Source: Dryomyza anilis (taxonomy: Eukaryota > Arthropoda > Insecta > Diptera > Dryomyzidae). Taken from it: a stretch of 64,000 bases of DNA. Of this stretch, positions 20,261-31,850 are shown piece after piece (positions within the stretch are counted from its first letter, which is position 1; each line of letters opens with the position of its first letter). The notes beneath the pieces are model-generated. The model worked only from the letters and a program-made list of their open reading frames with translations. It searched no databases and was not told the DNA's origin. The position numbers were made by a program, and so were the translations under genes. Location: NCBI GenBank assembly GCA_951804985.1, contig OX638131.1:61388131-61452130 (forward strand), written 5' to 3'.

Positions 20261-22403
20261 ATGTCTGTGGGGCCTGTAGCACTAATGCTCCGTATCCTAC
20301 AGATTAACCTTCATCATTCAAAAACGGCATCAGCCGGCCTTATCCTCCGCCTTAGTGAAAGATCTGATGACCTCATCCTAATTCAAGAGCCATGGGTTAT
20401 TGGTAACCAGATCCATGGACTCAGGAAACAAAATTACAATATTATCTATGTAAGAGACAAAGGTAAACCCAGGTCTTGTATTCTTGCAAAGAAAACACAT
20501 AACATTTGACCATGACCTACTCGTGGATACACTCGGAGATACACTCAATTCAGCACAATCGAAAACATGCCCAACTAAAAGACATATTGGGAAAATTAGA
20601 CCACACTGGTGGTCACCCTTCATTAGAACCCTGCGTAGTAATAGTAATGCACTTTTTAACAGAGCTAAGTACACTAGACTATCACATGACTGGGAGTGCT
20701 ACAAGGTCAGTCTTCGGACATAAAAATCGGCAAACAGGAAAGCCAAGCGCGACTCATAGAGACTATTCTGTGCGAAAATAAATGAAACATCCCAAGCATC
20801 GAGACTAAGGAAAATACTATCCACTAGTCCCACCATCCCAAGTTATCTTTTATATCCTGATGTTACCTGAACAACATCCTGTACCGAATCCATTGAACTT
20901 CTTATAGACACTCACATCCCTGACTGTACAAAACATCTCTCTGGTCGACCACTCCCTCCCTGTGAAAGTCCTTTCAGGTCAGAGTTATAATTACAAACGA
21001 AGAAGATAATTACAAACGACAAACTCAACTGGGCTATCAGTGGTTTTAAACCTTACAAATCTCCAGGACATGACGGGGTTATTCCCGCAGAGTTACAGCA
21101 AACACTGCAGGTTATTGCACCATGGCTAACTGTAATTTTTAAGGGTTGTTTAGACCTAAAATATATTCCCTTGAAGTGTAGGGAGGTGAAAGTAGTTTTC
21201 ATTCCCAAAGCAGGAAAACGTTCTCATAGTTCTCCTAAAGACCTAAGACCAATCAGTCTATCTTACTTTCTTCTAAAAACCTTCGAGAGGTTGATAGACA
21301 CATACCTTCGTAGTAGTATTGAACCTTCGAAAATGTCACAAGCACAACATGCATACTGCAAGGGTAAATCTGTGGAAACAGCTCTGCACCAATTAGTTTC
21401 AGAAATTGAGAAATCATTAGACTATAAAGAGTACAAAATGGTTACGTTTTTAGACATAGAGGGAGACTTTAACAACGTCAAACCAAATGATATAACGAGT
21501 GCACTAATAAACCTGGGAGTGGAGGAGTCTTTAAGTACGTTGCATTAATGGTCTCCGGAAAATATCTACCCACTCTAAGCGACCTGACGCAGTTTGGTCT
21601 AAGATAACTATCTAACTGGACCAAAACCTGCGGGTTGGGGGTGAACCCATTCAAAACAGAATTAGTGCTATTCACCAGGAAATATAAGATTCCACATATC
21701 GACCCACCAGTCCTAAACGGAGTAATTCTTGAATTCAAAGATTCCGCAAAATACCTAGGATTAATCCTGGATAGTAAACTTTCCTGGAAACCAAATATTC
21801 AAGAAAGAATCAAAAAGCTACGGTAGCCATATATACCTGCAAAAAAGCTGTGCGAAGAAAGTGGGGCTTAACCCCACTTATAATGCACTGGCTATACGTC
21901 ACGGTAGTGCGACCGATACTTTTGTATGGAGTTCTCGTCTGGTGGACAGCAATGTAGAAAACATCATATCTCACCAATCTCAGTAGAGTACAAAGAAATT
22001 CCTCATTATGCATCAGTGGTGCGTTAAGAACTACGGCCACTGACGCACTAAACATGCTTTTACATCTCATCCCAATAGAAATTTTAGGGTAGGGGATAGG
22101 GGACACACCACAATTACAAATCTACTAACAAGGTTACCCAAAAATACTGACTATATGCTTCCAACCCTCGTCTTCGATAGGGGCTTTAAGGCAACAATAC
22201 CCTCTAGAGAAGACTGGGAAGGAGGCACTTTAACAACTGGAAACTTGAATTCTACGGTAAGGTAGGATGTGGTGTGTTCTGTGAACAACTAAACTTAGGT
22301 ATAGCCTTCCGCCTGTAGTGCATTTCAAGCGGAAGTCATAACTATTAAAAAGGTTCTTACCTGGCTAAGATGGAATATAGTATCCCTAAATGATATTAGT
22401 ATT
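20261..22403 (+). pseudogene. LOA/R1-like LINE ORF2, 5' part
   Basis: Starts MSVGPVALMLRILQINLHHS, the beginning of an endonuclease/exonuclease/phosphatase domain; LILIQEPW follows. Most of the endonuclease is deleted near 20510. A linker with GKIRPHWWSPF and RKAKRDS leads to RT: VVFIPKAGKRSHSSPKDLRP then ISLSYFLLKTFERLID, then FLDIEGDFNN near 21460. The YADD box is deleted near 21545; downstream RT resumes at TKTCGLGVNPFKTELVLF and SAKYLGLILDSKLSWK. Toward 22400 the RNase H domain begins and is cut by the copia insertion; it resumes at 26651. Non-functional. The clade call (I/R1/LOA group with RNase H) is from motif layout. Confidence 0.8.
22399..22403 (+). other. Target-site duplication GTATT (left)
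   Basis: GTATT directly precedes the copia 5' LTR and recurs right after the 3' LTR at 26646-26650. Five bases is the usual copia length. Confidence 0.88.
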
Positions 22404-22586
22404 TGTTAAATAATTAAGTTGTTCACTGCTCACTATTTTACTTGGTTATTTAATATGATTTAAATCTAACTATCTTTGAATTTTTAGTTGAAACTTTTCG
22501 ATAAGAAAATTACTCACGCTAATAAAAACTATCGTTGTTACTTGTACAAGTTTTGTGTTCATTATTTTTGTCGCTGATATTCAAGA
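22404..22586 (+). mobile_element. Copia element 1, 5' LTR
   Basis: 183 bp from TGTTAAATAATTAAG to GATATTCAAGA. It differs from the 3' LTR (26463-26645) at three positions by direct comparison (two near the CTCAC motif, one near TTTTAC/TTTG), about 98.4 percent identity. The copy is young relative to its surroundings. Confidence 0.93.
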
Positions 22587-22604
22587 GGTTGTGGGACCAG
22601 ACTA
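22587..22604 (+). other. Copia primer-binding site (half-tRNA type)
   Basis: GGTTGTGGGACCAGACTA follows the LTR directly. It resembles the site in Drosophila copia (GGTTATGGGCCCAG…), which pairs with an internal fragment of initiator tRNA-Met rather than its 3' end. Confidence 0.75.
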
Positions 22605-22617
22605 CGCAAGCAGGACA

Positions 22618-23400
22618 ATGGAGTACAAGGATAGTTGTGGCGTTCCGCGTTTTTGTGGTAACGATTATGCCATATGGAAGTTTAGAGTCACGGCGTTGTT
22701 GAGAGAAATGGATCTGCTGAAATTTATTGAAGAAGAGCCAGTTGAACAACGCAAGCAATAGTGGAGCGTACGCAGTATGGAAGCCGAAAAATGCAAAAGC
22801 AATAAATTACATCATACGATGTGTAGCAGATTCGCACTTGGAATATATTCAAGACAAAAATTCTGCGAATGAAATGATGAAAGCGTTGGACTGCGTTTTT
22901 CAAAGGAAAACTATTGGAACAAAAATTTATTTGAAAAAGAAGATGATGTCGCTGAAGTGTTAGGAAGGTAGAGGTTTGTCTGATTTCTTCAAATAATTCG
23001 ATACTGCTGTACGAGCATACAAATCGGCGGGAGGAAGATTGGACGATTTGGAAATTGTAATCGATTTACTCATGGCGATGCCAGACTCTTTCATGAACGT
23101 TGTGACGGCGTTGGAAACGCTGGATGAAAACGAGCTAAGTCTAGAACGAGTGAAAAGCCGCTTGCTTGAAGCAGAATTGAAGAATCGCAGCAAGTCTTTG
23201 GATGGAGATTTGTCTATGTCGCTACATACCCAAAAGCATTATAAAGGTAAACCAAAACAAATTATTTGCTACAAATGCAAAAAACTTGGACACAAAGCTA
23301 ATGATTGTTGGAAAGATAAGAAGAAAAACAGCCCAACTGCAAATGCTGTTTGTGCAGATGTTGAGGATCCGCATAAATCTTTCGCGATGATGACTAGATG
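22618..23400 (+). pseudogene. Copia element 1 gag region (frame-broken)
   Basis: The start at 22618 opens MEYKDSCGVPRFCGNDYAIW…KFRVTALL, the usual copia Gag start (F.G.NY..W). The frame stops at 22761; coding continues in another frame (ALDCVFQRKTIGTKIYLKKK), breaks near 22963-22998, and resumes in the frame that opens at 23039 (DDLEIVIDLLMAMPDS). The zinc knuckle CYKCKKLGHKANDC (CX2CX4HX4C) lies at about 23270-23310. Gag binds and packages element RNA. At least two lesions prevent a full-length product here. Confidence 0.88.
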
Positions 23401-26400
23401 TGGTGCAAATAATCCTGAGGAAAACTTCTTTTGTCTCATCGATTCCGGATGTACTGACCATATTGTTAACAATCCTAAATTAATACCAAATCCGCGATCA
23501 GTTGGAGACGAATACAACATCAACATTGCCAAGGAAGGTGAATCAATGAAATCTACAATTTCTGGAGATGTTACAGTGGCGACGGTTGTTAATGGACGTG
23601 AGAAGTATACATCGATGGAGAATGTTCTAGTCGTTCCTTCGTCTCGGCAGAATTTGTTATTTGTAAGCAAAATCGATTCAAAGGGCGGAACTGTTATTTT
23701 TGGAAATGGTCTAGCAAAAATTATGTTTGACAATGAACTCATTGGGATCGGTGAGTTGCACAACGGTCTTTACTGGTTAAAACTAACCACTCATCAATCG
23801 ACGACAAATATGTGTGCAAGTCAAAATGAAGTATGGCACAAAAGACTGGTCATCTTAATATGAAATCTGTTTGCAGTATACAAGGCATGGTCACAGGCAT
23901 ACGAGATAAGCTGACTGAGAAATTGGATTTTTGTGAAAGTTGCGTAACCGCTAAGCAGACACGCTTGCCATTCAAAGGGACTCGAAGGAGAGCAAAGCGC
24001 GTGTTGGAGCTTGTTCATACAGACGTATGTGGAAAGTCGAATGTAATATCACACGATCAAAAGTGGTACTTTGTTACTTTTGTTGATGATTATACACATA
24101 TGGTGGCAACGTACTGTATATCGCAGAAGTCTGAAGTGTTTAATTGCTTCAAGGACTACAAAGTCATGGCAGAGAGTTTTCATGGAGTGAAAATTGCGAA
24201 CTTGAGATGTGATCAAGGCGGAGAATATACGTCGAAGCAGTTCAAAGACTACTGTGATTCGGAAGGCGTAATTATAGAGTTTCACGATGCGTATACTCCT
24301 GAGTTAAACGGTGTTGCCGAGCGCATGAATAGAACTCTAGTAGAAAAGGGTAGAGCAATGCTATTCGATGCAAATATGGACAAGAACATGTGGAGTGAAG
24401 CCATTCTAACCGCGACTTTTTTGACAAATAGAAGTCCATCGAATGCGGTAAAGAACAAAACGCCATACGAAATGTGGTACAAAGAGAAACCGAATTTATC
24501 AAAATTAAAAATTTTTGGAAGTCGAGCTTATGTGTGGATTCCAAAGCAGAAGAGATCGAAGTTTGATAAGAAAAGTTTTGAGTGCGTTATGGTTGGATAC
24601 GCAATAAATGGATATCGTCTGTGGGACAAGAACAACAAGAAAATTGTTTTGTCAAGAGATGTCAAATTTGATGAAGAAATGTACAAAATGAGTGATAAAG
24701 CAGATAGACAAGATTCCCATTGTATGCCGATCGATTTAAGCAGTGATGGTGTTTGCATCATAGAGGACCACGTTGAAGAAGACCATGTTGAAGAAGCGAA
24801 CGTTGAAGATGTTGCAGGAGAGGGCGAGTCTACAGGAGATGCTGAATTTAATTATCAGTCTGCGGAAAGCGAGATGGAAGAAGTTACTACGCCAAGACGT
24901 CCGAAACGAAATATTACTGTTCCTGCAAGATACAAAGATTTTATTCTTGACAATGATTTCGGTACATGCAACAACGTTTCTTGTGTTTTGGATGAAGACG
25001 TGCCTATGGACTACAAAGACATTGATGGTATGGAAAATGCACAAAATTGGATGTGTGCTGTGTCTGAAGTACTAAATTCGATGAAAGAAAACAATACATG
25101 GACTGCTGTAAAAAATCCAGGTAAAATTAAATTAATTGGCACTCGTTGGATTTTTAAAAAGAAATACGGTGTCGACTGTAAGTATAAAGCAAGACTAGTT
25201 GCTAAGGGTTTCATGCAAAGAGCTGAAATCGATTATTCTGAAACTTACTCGCCAGTTGCAAGATTGCCAACCATTAGATTATTGTTGGCGATTGGTGTAC
25301 AACATAATTATGAATTTTGGCAAATGGATGTAAAAACTGCATTTCTTCATGGTTTTATTGAGGAAAACGTATATTTGAAACCACCTGATGGAGTTGATGT
25401 CGCAGAGGGATATGTGTTGAAATTAAATATATCACTGTATGGTCTAAAACAAAGCCCCCGTTGTTGGAATCTACGTTTCCACAATCACATATCATCTCTT
25501 GGTTTTGAACGTTCTCAAGCTGACTACTGCTTATACATAAAAACTGAAAGGCAATGTCGCATTTATCTCGTATTATATGTGGATGATATACTTATTTGTG
25601 AAAATTACGAGAGTGGTATTGCTGATTTAAAGAAAATGTTAGCCAGTGAGTTCAAAATGAAAGATTTGGGAAAAGTTCAGACTTTCATGGGCATTAACAT
25701 TAAATACGACCAGGCGAATGGCGTACTTTCACTGGACCAAGTTGATTACATAGAACGCATGCTTTCTAAATTTAATATGAACGAATGTAATAGTGTAAGC
25801 ACTCCCATGGAATTAGAGAAGTTATTGGCAGCTTGATGTACCTTTTGTTGGCAACAAGACCTGATCTCTGTTTCGCTGTCGGATATTTAAGTCGTTTTCA
25901 AGACTGCGCTACGGACATACACTGGAGTCATTTAAAGAGAATTTTACGATATATTAAAGGACCTAGTTTTGACTTATAGGAATAGTCAATTACAACCTTT
26001 GGTGGGATATGCAGTTGCTGACTGGGCAAATGACTGCGAAGAACGAAAGTCGACATCTGGGTATTTATCAAGTTTTTGGTTGCACTGTCATGTGGAGTAG
26101 CAAAAAGCAAGGGCTGGTTGCAATGTCTACTACTGAGGCAGAATACGTTGCTGCTGCTACTGCGTCTATGGAGGGGATTTGGTTGTGCAAAATCCTGGAA
26201 GATATGCATATAAATCCTATGCGGCCTATAACAAGTTATGAAGATAGTTCTGGATGCATTTTTGTAGCTCAAAATCCTGAAACTAGACGATCAAAACATA
26301 TAGATGTAAAATACCACTACTTGCGGGACAATGTTATGAAGAAAAACATCGAATTAAAACCTATAGCTTCAAACGATCAAATTGCAGATTGCTTGACAAA

Positions 26401-26476
26401 GAGTCTAGGTAGCATTGCATTCTGGAAGCAAATAAACATGATGGGTTTGCAGCGCGGGTTGGTGTTAAATAATTAA
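23400..26476 (+). pseudogene. Copia element 1 pol: PR-INT-RT-RNase H
   Basis: Protease: LIDSGCTDHIVN (about 23436). A one-base frameshift near 23850 splits the GAG-pre-integrase motif (WHKRL / GHLN). The frame then runs open 23833-25836. Integrase has HTDVCG, then RCDQGGEYTS and NGVAERMNRTL as its D, D, E triad. RT has ARLVAKGFMQ, DVKTAFLHGF, SLYGLKQSPRCWN, and YVDD at about 25580. A frame change near 25835 precedes RNase H (DWANDCEERKSTSGY in one frame, STTEAEYVAAAT in the next, HIDVKYHYLRD), ending at 26476 inside the 3' LTR. All catalytic residues are visible, so only a few small lesions separate it from a functional copy. Confidence 0.92.
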
Positions 26477-26645
26477 GTTGTTCACTGCTCACTATTTTAT
26501 TTGGTTATTTAATATGATTTAAATCTAACTATCTTTGAATTTTTAGTTGAAACTTTTCGATAAGAAAATCACTCACTCTAATAAAAACTATCGTTGTTAC
26601 TTGTACAAGTTTTGTGTTCATTATTTTTGTCGCTGATATTCAAGA
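26463..26645 (+). mobile_element. Copia element 1, 3' LTR
   Basis: 183 bp, TGTTAAATAATT to TTCAAGA. The pol stop codon lies inside its first bases. Followed by target duplication GTATT (26646-26650). The full element is 22404-26645, 4242 bp. Confidence 0.93.
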
Positions 26646-26650
26646 GTATT

Positions 26651-27266
26651 TTCATCGATAGTCAAGCCCCCATCAAATCCCTTACATCCGAGTCCCTCAC
26701 GTCGAAAGTTGCCCACGACTGCCGCTCATCTCAGAATCTATATACACCTGTATTGGGTGCCAGGGCACAGGAACATCGAAGGAAATGAGAAGGCCGACGA
26801 ACTAGCTAGGAAGGGGACCACACTGACCAATCTGAGTATTCCCTTATCAACTTGTAAACTCATACTGGAGCAAGACACATTAACGAAAACAAACAAGAGG
26901 TGGGCGGGTGGTACAACCTGCTCCACCACCAAGCAAGTATGGCCTAAGTTAAGCTTGAAGAGATCTAAACAACTCCTTATGATATATAGGAAGGATATTA
27001 GCACAATGGTTGGAGTTATCACTGGCCACTGTATAATAGATAGACATGCAAATAGGTTAGGTGTGCAATCTCCTGACTTCTGTAGGAGCTGTATGGACGA
27101 GGAGGAGGAAACCACTCTGCATCTCCTCTGTACTTGCCCAGCCCTCTCACACAAAAGGAGCAAATGCTTCGGCCATTACTTCTTAGGTAACCTGAACGAT
27201 ATTGCCGGCATTGAAATAAAATTTATACGTAGCTTTGTAAAAAGCGCCAATTGGTTCAACGAGTAG
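26651..27266 (+). pseudogene. LOA/R1-like LINE ORF2, 3' part (RNase H and C-terminus)
   Basis: Continues the ORF2 interrupted at 22403: RNase H end YIHLYWVPGHRNIEGNEKAD then ELARKG, followed by the C-terminal region with a zinc-finger-like cluster (FCRSCMDEEEETTLHLLCTC, then PALSHKR), ending at 27266. The plus frame is open from 26709. Joining 22403 to 26651 restores the RNase H order, so the copia inserted into this domain. Confidence 0.85.
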
Positions 27267-27660
27267 AAGCAGGATTAGATATGTGGTATCACAGCCGCGG
27301 TAGTTCAGTGGTTAGTGCGTTGGACTGCGAGCAGAAAGGTCCACGGTTCAAGTCTGGACTGGGGCTAACAACATCTTTTCATAGAAACATTTTTCTATAC
27401 CGCGCTACCTCTCGGCAGTAAATGGCAAGCCTACAAGAGTAAAACATTGCATATGAAAAGATCTCACCCGCCGTTCGGATTCGGCAATAAACTGTAGGTC
27501 CCACAACTTTGAGTACAAATATAACACGCACAGCTCAAAATGGTGAGAGAGCTCGGCCTAAGTTCTTATAGGACTGTAGTGCCAAACTATTATTATTATC
27601 ACAATGGACCTCTAAGTGTGCATGTAGCAGCCATTTCAAGCTAACCTAACCTAGGTCCAG
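27267..27660 (+). other. LINE 3' UTR with CTAAC-rich tail, split by SINE
   Basis: After the ORF2 stop, AGGATTAGATATGTGGTATC leads to the SINE (27293-27599). The UTR resumes ACAATGGACCTCTAAG and ends in CTAACCTAACCTAGG near 27655, a short-repeat tail typical of this LINE group. Confidence 0.7.
27293..27599 (+). mobile_element. tRNA-derived SINE, copy 3 (full length)
   Basis: Plus strand, about 307 bp. Head GCCGCGGTAGTTCAGTGGTT with B box GGTTCAAGTCTGGAC, a body with an inner GTAAATGGCAAGCC and CCCGCCGTTCGGATTCGGCA, then CAAAATGGTGAGAGAGCTCG and an (ATT)n tail. The flank TATCACA before the head and TATCACA or TCACA after the tail is a short target duplication in the LINE 3' UTR. Confidence 0.9.
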
Positions 27661-28044
27661 CACCCCGGACTTAAAGCATAAACAGCAAATGATTCTGCGG
27701 CATTTGTAATTTTATCACATGAGCACGCTGTAATTCGTTAATTAAAGCAAAACAAAAGATTTTTCACACAATATATTACATTCCGACACTACAATGCATT
27801 CATAGAAAGTGTCAAAAATCCGTAAAAAAATCTTTTCCGACGGAACCTGTGATGCCATAAATCCAAACGTCGAATTCGATTCGGTTCCAATGATAGATAA
27901 ATCCGAATGAAAATATCCGCTACGACGGGGCACATGATTGCCCTGAATAGTATGTTCTTAAGTTAGAAAAGAAATTATATTTTTTCACATAGAAAATATA
28001 GTTGTTGCAATAAGGGCAGGGCTGGGGAATCCACTCCACTCCAC
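27661..28044. other. Unassigned stretch
   Basis: A 63-codon open frame on the minus strand (27742-27933; PRRSGYFHSDLSIIGTES…) has coding-like composition in its first half but no motif I recognise and no splice context. Confidence 0.4.
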
Positions 28045-28470
28045 CCATTTTATCCACTTAAAAAAATCCATGATTTTTGGATTTTTTTTGGATATTATTG
28101 ATTTTTGTACATTTTTCGAATTATAACTTAGGAAATATATTTGTGGTTTTCAGAGTACGTTTTATTTTTTTAAAAGTTAAGAATTTGATATAAACCATCA
28201 AATCGAAAAAAAAATATTAGCACTGCTGGATGAAATCTCTGGAGAAGTTGATAATGAAATGATTCATATATTATATTAGCCAACATTGGCCTTTCTTTAG
28301 ATTAAAATAATTTAATGATATAAATAGCTGGATGTAGTCTCTGAAACTTTGGATTTAATTCAAGCGAATTCTAAGTCTTTTTTTAAAGCGGTAGACATTG
28401 ATTGAATCTATTATGTTCTGAAGAGTTATCATGTTATAAAAAATACATTCAAAATAGATTTGAGCATGCA
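28045..28470. repeat. Old interspersed repeat, copy 2
   Basis: Aligns with 1400-1830 in the same orientation. An extra piece around 28325-28350 is absent from copy 1. It ends near a GCATGCACTT/GGCACG boundary in both. Confidence 0.55.
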
Positions 28471-28875
28471 CTTAGGCTGTTTAATTTTTTCGCCCACCCA
28501 TGTAGGAAAAAACGATGGGCCCAAGGTTCGCCCAGTCTTGCGCCAAGAATGCATTGCTCTGGGCCAGATCTGGAACCCAAAACTGGCTGAATACTGGTTA
28601 AGCGTTGGAATGATAAGATGCAAGACTGGCTCTAAGTATTCGGCCAAGACTGGCAAAAAATACTTGGCCAATATATTATAACAATAATGTTGCAGTACTG
28701 GACCATTTCAAAAATGACAAAAAAAATATATATTTTTTTTTACTTTCCTTTCATTTATATTTCCCAATGGGAAATATTCCAACCTAGTTCGAACGGTAAC
28801 GAATGTTTTCTTCAAGACATATTCTACAAATTTCGAATTAGTACATTTATAAAGTAGCAGTAATGTATATAAATG
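28471..28875. other. Unassigned; short degenerate CTGGCC-type repeat
   Basis: Between 28500 and 28670 motifs such as AAGACTGGC, GGGCCAGATCTGG and AAAACTGGCTGAATACTGG recur irregularly. No gene is evident. Confidence 0.35.
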
Positions 28876-28968
28876 ACTAGTTCCAGTTTCCACCTACATA
28901 GTAATGCTGAAATAGAACTACAATCCTTCACTCTCAGATTACTATGTAATGTGGAAATGGAACAGGTA
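28876..28968. repeat. ~93-bp imperfect hairpin (miRNA-like or tiny MITE)
   Basis: The arm TAGTTCCAGTTTCCACCTAC with ATAGTAAT pairs with ATTACTATGTAATGTGGAAA with TGGAACA: about 32 pairs with few mismatches and a loop of about 28. Stem length fits an animal pre-miRNA, but a minimal foldback repeat is equally possible. No expression evidence. Confidence 0.5.
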
Positions 28969-29399
28969 CTTGTTGATTATTTGTATTTATCTAATGTGAA
29001 TTGATTTTAAAATTATAAAAATATATGCCATTAAATAAAATAAATAAATTAATAATTCTCCAGTCGCATTTAATTATCATTGTTGGTGGGTAACATGTTG
29101 ATTATAATTAAAATTTCGTATTGATCGTTTTTTCCATTTAGGTGCTGTGGAAATTAATGATTAATGGATCATTCGCGGTTAAAAAATATACAGATTTACT
29201 AAGTTTTTATTAAATGAATTACATGTTACAACATGCAACCAATTGGCACACAATTTTAATAATTACCAATATTTCTATTTATTTTTGTTAACTAAGGACA
29301 TTAGTAACAAAACACCCATAACTGCGCACGAAGTAATATATAAATATAAATCTGAGGGCAAGAAGTAAAAGAAACAATCCATACCCACTAAAAAAAATA
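28969..29399. other. AT-rich, nothing recognised
   Basis: No coding or RNA feature seen. It may include upstream decayed parts of the Tc1 relic that follows. Confidence 0.4.
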
Positions 29400-29640
29400 A
29401 ATTGCAATAGATTAAACTTGCAGAATAACATCTATTGTGGCCAGATAACAATTGGAGTAATATTCTTTTGTGCGATGAGACAAAAGTTAACTCTGATCGT
29501 ATAATACCACTTGTACAAATCAGTGAAAACAGCAAATCATTATAAATATACTATTAAGACAGTCATGCACGGTGGAGGCTAGACCATGGTATGGGGACAA
29601 TATTTGCAACATTGTTTTATGAAAGAATCCTTTCTAGCAC
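29400..29640 (+). pseudogene. Tc1-like transposase, central fragment
   Basis: Plus strand: the frame beginning WPDNNWSNILLCDETKVN matches the first catalytic Asp box of Tc1 transposases (W..V..SDE.KF). After stops and a frame change, TVMHGGG and TMVWGQYLQH match the family's TVKHGGGSVMVWG motif. It is a different part of the protein from the relic at 16405. Heavily decayed, no TIRs seen. Confidence 0.75.
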
Positions 29641-31617
29641 TTCTTGCCCTCAGATTTTCGTTATTCAACATTTTACGATTTGTAGATTTCTCATTTTTCA
29701 ATCCTCTGGGATGAAACAGACGGGTTTATTTTTACATGCCGCAAAATATAACATTTTGTGACAGACGAAAATTTTGACCACGCCACTTCGTACATCTAAA
29801 TTAGGGTCTCAATCGAATTTTCTGAATTAACTTAGACAATAAAACAATTTCTTCAATTTTCCTGTAAGACTTGTCTTTACTTTGTAGTTTTTTTATTAGA
29901 TACATTTTTCGGCGCTACACTACTAATCGTCCCAATTCCAACAACTATATTTTGTAAGTAAAAAACTATAATTTCTTTTTTAACTTTAGAACATACTATT
30001 ACTTTAACAAAGATAAATGATTTAATAAAAATTTAAATATTTAAAAAATAAACCAAAGTTCGCAACTGTCCTTATTAGTTTTCTCAGCAAATATCAGAAT
30101 GTTGAGACAAAGTGATTGAAATTTTCCAAAAATATGCTGAATAATTATGCTGAAATATGGGTATTCTGAACATAAGCAATGTTTGAAATACAGTTAGTTA
30201 ACTTTGTTTTTGTAATTAGCCCGGTAGATAATAGCTGTGATCTACAGCTACAGCTCGTTTTCTATATAAAACATAAACCAAAAAATAGAACCAGATCAAT
30301 TGCTGGTTCAATCTAGTTCTATCGAATGCTGCCAAGTTTTATCTTAAAAAAAATAGTTGGCAACATTTTCATAGTTGACACAACTGAAGTTATTTAAAAA
30401 TTTGTTTTGAAATTTCAAACATAAAAAAAGTGTTTATCACCGCATCTTGAGCTACTTGAAATGCAAACAAGCGACACCCTTGAGTTTTATATACGTTTTA
30501 TTCTGTGCAACAATCTTCTTGACCAGCTCCTGGAAATCAGCGTCCACTGTAGACTCCAATAAATTGTAATTTGTCTATAATTGAATGTGAATTTATGAAA
30601 TTTATAAACGCGAGTTAAATGAAAAAGGAGTGAGCACGAAATACAATTGGAAATTTCTGAGCAATTTAGTGTTTTTTTTATTTTAATTGAAGATAATTAG
30701 GACGATAACGGCATGCCCCATAAAGAGCTCCACTTCACATTATGTTTATTAGCTCCGCACGGTAATGTGCAATTGAGATGACCACTGTAAGCACTTAAAA
30801 ATTTAACGAATTCTAAAAAACTGCAGTAATCAAATTATGTTATTTCAAATTCGGGATGAACTGCAGTTAATCGGTCACCTCAAAAACAAATGAAACTAAC
30901 CACGCCACTTCAAAACAACCGGTCGGCCTACCCGGTTCGCAGTCGGATTATTGAACTCAGGACTTTTAAAGTCCTTGGAATGTTGTTTTTTTAGCATTGG
31001 CCAGTAAAGTGTAGTTCTAAGAACAAAAAAATGTATTTATTTTTTATGGTAAATTAATTTAGTTTTGTAACAATAGAATAAGATTGCTATTAATGCACGT
31101 GAATTCCGTTTGCGTGAATCACTTATTGCAAGGGCGAAAAAGTTATAGAGGTAATAAAAGTTAACGTATCATGAAGAACATATCATGAAGAGTTAGCAAA
31201 TAAATTAAAAATATATAATTAATTTCTAATACTTGCATATTTACACAAAGAAAAGTTTTTAACAATAACTTTTTCGCTGTTTTAAGGAATTTATTATAAA
31301 TTTTGTATTAATTAGTCATTTAAGATAGTTTAAATAGTTTAAAATGAAACATAAAAATAAATATGTTAATATCTCTATTGGTTTAACAATTCCACTTCAT
31401 AGATATGTATGTATATATATATAATTTTATATAGTGATGCTTTTTGATATTATACAAATTTAAGTAGATGCATAAAATCTAGAATTTTCAAAACGTTTTA
31501 ATGCGCCTCACTCTTTGCGTTAAAACATTGACCAAAGTTACGAATATTAAATATCTTGGCCTTTTCCCCGCAGAACTGTGGATGTGTCTCAATGAAATAC
31601 ATATGTACTGAATAAAG
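29641..31617. other. AT-rich intergenic or intronic DNA
   Basis: Nothing recognised except one possible exon at 30452-30546. A microsatellite-like TATA run lies at 31409. If the FUNDC1-like exon at 32247 is active, part of this could be its downstream intron. Confidence 0.4.
30452..30546 (-). CDS. Possible terminal exon, unknown protein
   Basis: Minus strand: an acceptor-like …GGAGTCTACAG is followed by 31 codons (DADFQELVKKIVAQNKTYIK…) to a TAG stop at 30452. GC content and codon use differ from the AT-rich surroundings, and it lies on the strand of the two exon candidates. I do not recognise the family, and the polypyrimidine tract is weak. Low confidence; it may be chance. Confidence 0.22.
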
Positions 31618-31850
31618 TGTAGCGATTTCAACAAATAAAGACTTAAGATAGAAATTATTGATTGCAATGCAACCTTTTTACACAAATTTCTAAAATCTTT
31701 AAAAAACATAATCTACCACAAAAATTGAAAAAACAATATATATATAAATTTCGCACAATTTTCAAAAGTCCATAAAATTTGTGCATTTCAATATTATTAT
31801 ATGCGCCACTGATTTTGTGATGGCAATTAATAAAAAAAAAATCAGATCAA
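31618..31850. repeat. Interspersed repeat, second copy
   Basis: Matches 12680-12930 in the same orientation (TGCGCCACTGATTTTGTGAT, CAATTTTCAAAAGTCC). Class unknown, non-coding. Confidence 0.6.

Noticed and set aside
27742..27933. 63-residue minus-strand frame as a host exon
   Set aside because: Begins with coding-like composition but lacks splice sites and a recognised family, and ends in low-complexity sequence.
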